Source: Yamagishiella unicocca (lineage: Eukaryota; Chlorophyta; Chlorophyceae; Chlamydomonadales; Volvocaceae). Taken from it: a DNA stretch of 64,000 bases. The first letter of the stretch is position 1, and each line of letters starts with the position of its first letter. The stretch covers positions 620,001 through 684,000 of the forward strand of contig BDSL01000012.1 of assembly GCA_003116995.1 (NCBI GenBank), in the 5' to 3' direction. Under the pieces are notes generated by a model, which was not told the origin of the DNA, did not search any database, and saw only the letters and a list, made by a program, of their open reading frames with translations. The position numbers and the translations under genes were made by a program. Below are positions 60,711-64,000 of this stretch, piece after piece.

Positions 60711-62871
60711 TCACAGCGGCCGCAAGTGGCAGCCCAGCAGCCCCCGGCCCGACCACCGCTGCGGAGTCAGGGTCAGTGACACAGGAGCGCCCTGCCGCAG
60801 CACCTCCGTCGCCACGGGCCGCCCCTCGCTGGCCGCCAGCACTCCAGCCACTCGCTGCAGCAGCGCGCCGCTGCCGCCTCCCCCGCTGGCGTCGCCGCCG
60901 CTGGCGTCGGCAGCCGTACGTCCCGACTCCATTGACACGTCTCCGAAACCACAGAGCAGGTCCCCAACCTGGTCAGTGGCGTCCCCACCACGACAGGGGG
61001 GCAGAACTGGCCGTGAGACGCACTGGAAGGCTGGCAAGGATAGGGAGCTAGGGACATGTGCAGTGGGCGCTCGAAACGTGTCCGGAGTTGTGAAGGATAG
61101 GGAGTCTGCGCATAGCAGGAGGACACCGCCAGGGAGTGGGGTATGCCCCAGAGAAGACCGACACCCCTAGTACCCCCATACCCCGGGTACCTCAGCCACA
61201 ACTACCACAGTAATAATGAATATCCTAATATGCTAATCCCGGGTTTTTTCATTAATCAATATTCAAATTCATTATTACAAGGTTTTCCCTACAGCCCGAC
61301 CCTCTTTGCTTGGTATCTAGATGTAATACTTGTACAACATAGTTCTTTGATTGCTTATGCTGATAATTTAGCAGGCGTTTATGGATCAATTGGTGTGACC
61401 TGCTAGATGTGGGTCGCGAACCCTTCGCAGAGCGTCAAACAAAACCAGACCCACTTTGAGATGTGCATCCCGACGCGGGCCGTCGACACCATTTGGCCCA
61501 TACCAACTTACCAAGCCCCGGCACCTTCTTTGCCCCCGCAACTACCCGTCCAAGCTTTGTGTAGCTCGACCTGCCTTCGCTGAGACACGCACACTCTTAG
61601 CCCAGTCCGCCGACCCTCCCTCCCTCCGCGGTCTCGCTACTTCCCCGCCCTTGGCCGCTCCGTACTCCACGGCTCACGAGCGCTCACCTGCAATCCAGCC
61701 GCTTCCGCTGGCGAGCTGCCCGAGACCTCATCCACCAGCGCAAACGGCACCAGTGCACGCCCGCCAGTGCTGCCGGCCCCGCCGCTTCCAACACTGCTGG
61801 GAGCATCGCCGTCCACCTCCATGGGTGCAGCGTCGGCGCTGCTGCTACCTGCCTGGCCGCGTGCGCTGCTGCTGCTGGCGCCGGCGTCTGCGCCTTCGGA
61901 GCCAGCACTGGCAGCTTCCGCCGTTTGCGTTCCATTGGCCGTTGCGGCCCCGTTCTCGCTGCTGCCACTGGCTTGCGCCCTGCTCGCCGAGGGACGGAGC
62001 GTTAGTATGAGCACGAGACGCACTTCAGGATCGAAGGGCATGGATCAGATGTAGCCAAGATCCTGAGTCAACGACTTCGCTTTCATGTGGACGATGTTCC
62101 ACCGTGCAAGCTTCTAGTATGGTTCGGGCTGTGCAGTCCCTGGTCCCTACCTACCCATCCTGCGCGTGGTGCTATGCAGCCCGACAACTCGGACGGCCTA
62201 TACCCTGACTGGGCTAGTCTCGCCAAGCCGGCGTCGCTTTGGGTGCGCTCCTATAGGCACAAAGCAAGCAGCCCTACCTGTTCGCTGTGTGCAGGTCAGC
62301 CAACAGCGTCGCTAGTTTGTCCGTCAGCGCCTTTTGGTCGTTGGTTAGGCATATGAGCCGGTTGCGGTCACGGCGGACTTGGTTGATATCGATGTCCGCA
62401 CGCGGAAAACCCTTGAGCAAGCAGGATTAGGGAAATGGGGCTGTAAAGCAAGGCTTGGGTACGTGGCGCGCCAGTGCAGGGTAGGCAACGTACAAGCTAT
62501 TAAAGCGCTAACGAAGGCTCAGTATCCCAAGGAGTGCTAAAATAGACGGAGGGATGTTGATGGTTCAGGACGATGCCTATAAGTGACGGTGGCAACTCCT
62601 CCGGCAGCGGGCGTGTGGGCTCCGCGACCAACCCCGCAGGCGGAACTTCGCTGCTTACCTCCTTGTCCAGGAGGCTGCCCTTGATTCCGGGCTGTCCAGG
62701 TGCGTTTAATCGCGCAGACAGAAGCGCGACCTCGGCCTCTATACCTTCGCGCTCTGAGTCTAGATCCCGCAGCTCCTGACGGAGTCGCACCGCAGGGGCT
62801 TGCTGAGATAACATAGCGTCAGATCGATTCTCGTTTGCTGCTTCGGGCTGGCTGCTCGTGGCTGTACACAT
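60711..62871 (-). CDS. PSMD9: 26S proteasome assembly chaperone PSMD9/Nas2 (PDZ)
   Basis: Chaperone that caps the Rpt5 C-terminus during assembly of the 19S base. Four exons: 62871-62659, 62411-62278, 61979-61688, 60968-60711; 298 residues, all in phase. The N-terminal coiled region RLRQELRDLDSEREGIEAEV is followed by the hallmark GFPRADIDINQVRRDRNRL and ICLTNDQKAL. A ~70-residue Ser/Ala/Gly-rich acidic insertion precedes the PDZ domain: ALVPFALVDEVSGSSPAEAAGLQ, VGDLLCGFGDVS, EGRPVATEVLRQG, and the C-terminal QRWSGRGLLGCHLRPL. The insertion and the Gly-rich loop after the first PDZ strands make it longer than human PSMD9 (223). Intron 3 holds an AT-rich foreign segment. Confidence 0.94.
61195..61405 (+). 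pseudogene. AT-rich reverse-transcriptase fragment in PSMD9 intron
   Basis: Sharply AT-rich island in GC-rich DNA, opposite in strand to the host gene. It translates into LLQGFPYSPTLFAWYLD and LIAYADNLAG. The spacing and residues resemble reverse-transcriptase motifs B (QG.P.SPTLF..YLD) and C (YADD, here YADN). Composition suggests an organelle origin, for example a group II intron maturase. Only ~60 residues remain; flanking composition changes abruptly near 61195 and 61405. A nuclear transfer of organelle DNA or an old LINE fragment are both possible. Confidence 0.6.
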
Positions 62872-63264
62872 TGCGGAGCACGGAGACTCGGATTGATATA
62901 GCGAGCACGGAACTTACAAGACAGGTATTAGGATTAGCGTCCTACGTCGAAAGACATCCCTAATAGTCTTAACGTGGCTACCGACTATGTTACTGCCATC
63001 TCGTGCTTTGCTTGACTTTGGGCCAACGTTCGTACGCCTCCGTAAAGCCTCCGAGTTGATTGTCAACGACTGAACTCTTTGTAACTTGTCAAACGTCATC
63101 ACAATGTTTTAGTCTGACCAGACAGCAACGTGGGAATCACCAATTTCCTCAAATGTTCCTCTCTCATTCGCGACTCTGTCCATAATGATGAAGTTCAAAC
63201 CCGATTTTCATAATTGATAGCTTCAACAAATCCTGCTGCTTTGGCGCCTGGGCGCAGTCCTTAG
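62872..63264. promoter_or_regulatory. Shared upstream region of divergent PSMD9 and right-edge genes
   Basis: 393 bp of moderate AT content between outward-facing genes. A possible splice acceptor (CTGGGCGCAG at ~63248-63257) just before the right-hand ATG means an upstream non-coding or coding exon may lie here. Confidence 0.4.
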
Positions 63265-64000
63265 ATGGGGCCAGCCCCCGTCGAATCTTCAGGCTTGCCC
63301 CCAAAGCAGCGGAAGGTTAAGACGTACCAGGTGCTGGGCGATGTGGGCGAATTCCAGGAGCGTCTAGCGTCTACCTTGCCCCCACCCACAAAAGCACCAC
63401 CGCCCAATGTATTCACGATACAAGACACCAGCGGGTTTCCACCCGACGTTTGGTTTGCCGCGACTATCTCACCCGACAACGGCGTCGCGGTTATTGCATC
63501 ATACAAGGAGCTATGCAAGGCTAGGTGCGTAACGGTTGCGTCGGCCATGTGGCGCATGTGGCGCGGCTTCCGGCTTGCCTGCAGTTTAGACGCCTGGTAC
63601 AAGGCGACGTGGCGTGGGTGTGCTCATGCCGCTAAAGCCGACTCAGCTTTTGGCATGCCATCGTTCGGTGGCCGCAAACCCAACCTCCGTACCAGAGCGA
63701 CTGTTGCACCAGGCCCCCCAACGGTCCGTACCCCTTTCACACCATCGCCAGCAACACCCAAAGAAACTTCGACCCCGTCCATCCTCCTCGATTCGCCAAC
63801 CCATGCCAGCCCTCTCCCGGTCCCTCACTTCCACCCCGCAAGCCCCGCCTCCTGCTCCCACACTCCCCCCCGCTCCACGCGCTTCCACCACCGCGCCCGC
63901 CGCAGGTCTCTGTACCAGCAGCAGCTGACCAACATCCACACAGCCCGCAAACAGTACGGCATGGGCGCCAGCACCACACTGGCGCCGCTGACTCTGGCGC
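63265..64000 (+). CDS. Unrecognised protein, N-terminal part, cut by window edge
   Basis: From ATG 63265 the frame stays open to the end of the window. The first segment (to 63524) looks coding: VKTYQVLGDVGEFQERL, a Pro-rich stretch, NVFTIQDTSGFPPDVWFAA, then VAVIASYKELCKA. It ends at a GTGCGT donor after AG. The middle (63525-63905) is Pro/Ser/Arg-rich and is probably an intron. A CGCAG acceptor restores the same phase at 63906, giving RSLYQQQLTNIHTARKQYGMG to the edge. I recognise no family. It could also start further upstream. Confidence 0.6.
   Translation, partial: MGPAPVESSGLPPKQRKVKTYQVLGDVGEFQERLASTLPPPTKAPPPNVFTIQDTSGFPPDVWFAATISPDNGVAVIASYKELCKARCVTVASAMWRMWRGFRLACSLDAWYKATWRGCAHAAKADSAFGMPSFGGRKPNLRTRATVAPGPPTVRTPFTPSPATPKETSTPSILLDSPTHASPLPVPHFHPASPASCSHTPPRSTRFHHRARRRSLYQQQLTNIHTARKQYGMGASTTLAPLTLA

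Overview
The window looks like nuclear DNA from a green alga, most likely a volvocine chlorophyte related to Chlamydomonas or Volvox. The genes are broken by many short GT-AG introns, often with GTGCGT or GTGAGT donors. Coding DNA is GC-rich and encodes long Gly/Ala/Ser/Gln low-complexity insertions. TGTAA motifs, the usual chlorophyte poly(A) signal, follow many stop codons. Plant-lineage genes are present (a plastid CBM20 protein, an expansin-like wall protein, an aspartic protease with a plant-specific insert), as is a chromodomain Ty3 retrotransposon. The species call is an inference.

Region 1 (1-16.4 kb) is repetitive. Three tandem copies of a ~2.55 kb cassette each carry tRNA-Cys(GCA) and tRNA-Pro(AGG) on the minus strand and tRNA-Phe(GAA) on the plus strand; tRNA-Cys is broken in copy 3. 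Copy 2 is split by a 6,400-bp Ty3/gypsy chromovirus (4733-11132) with a 5-bp target duplication and near-identical LTRs. Its left LTR holds a nested 602-bp element. Diverged pieces of part of the cassette are scattered between 13.5 and 16.4 kb.

Region 2 (15.3-64 kb) is a normal gene landscape. In order it holds: PP2A leucine carboxyl methyltransferase (minus), a ZADH2/PTGR3-like zinc-less medium-chain reductase (minus), UDP-glucose pyrophosphorylase (plus), an RS-rich PP2C phosphatase (minus), a secreted expansin-like protein (minus), a PMS1/PMS2-type MutL protein (plus), the RNase P/MRP subunit Rpp14 (plus), a phytepsin-type aspartic protease (plus), a small plastid CBM20 protein (minus), a PIF/Harbinger-like transposon, the proteasome chaperone PSMD9/Nas2 (minus) and an unrecognised gene cut by the right edge (plus). 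Exon models were built by eye. In every model the reading phase is preserved across all junctions, which supports them strongly.

The genes are independent housekeeping units, not a pathway cluster. Loose functional links exist: LCMT1 and the PP2C both bear on Ser/Thr dephosphorylation, UGPase and the CBM20 protein on glucan metabolism, and Rpp14 acts on pre-tRNAs such as those made by the left-hand cassettes. The most unusual signals are a methyltransferase-like module and an in-frame UAG in the retrotransposon, a possible Pro-Cys dicistronic tRNA unit in a tandem array, an AT-rich reverse-transcriptase fragment inside a PSMD9 intron, and a long inverted repeat inside PMS1/PMS2 coding sequence.
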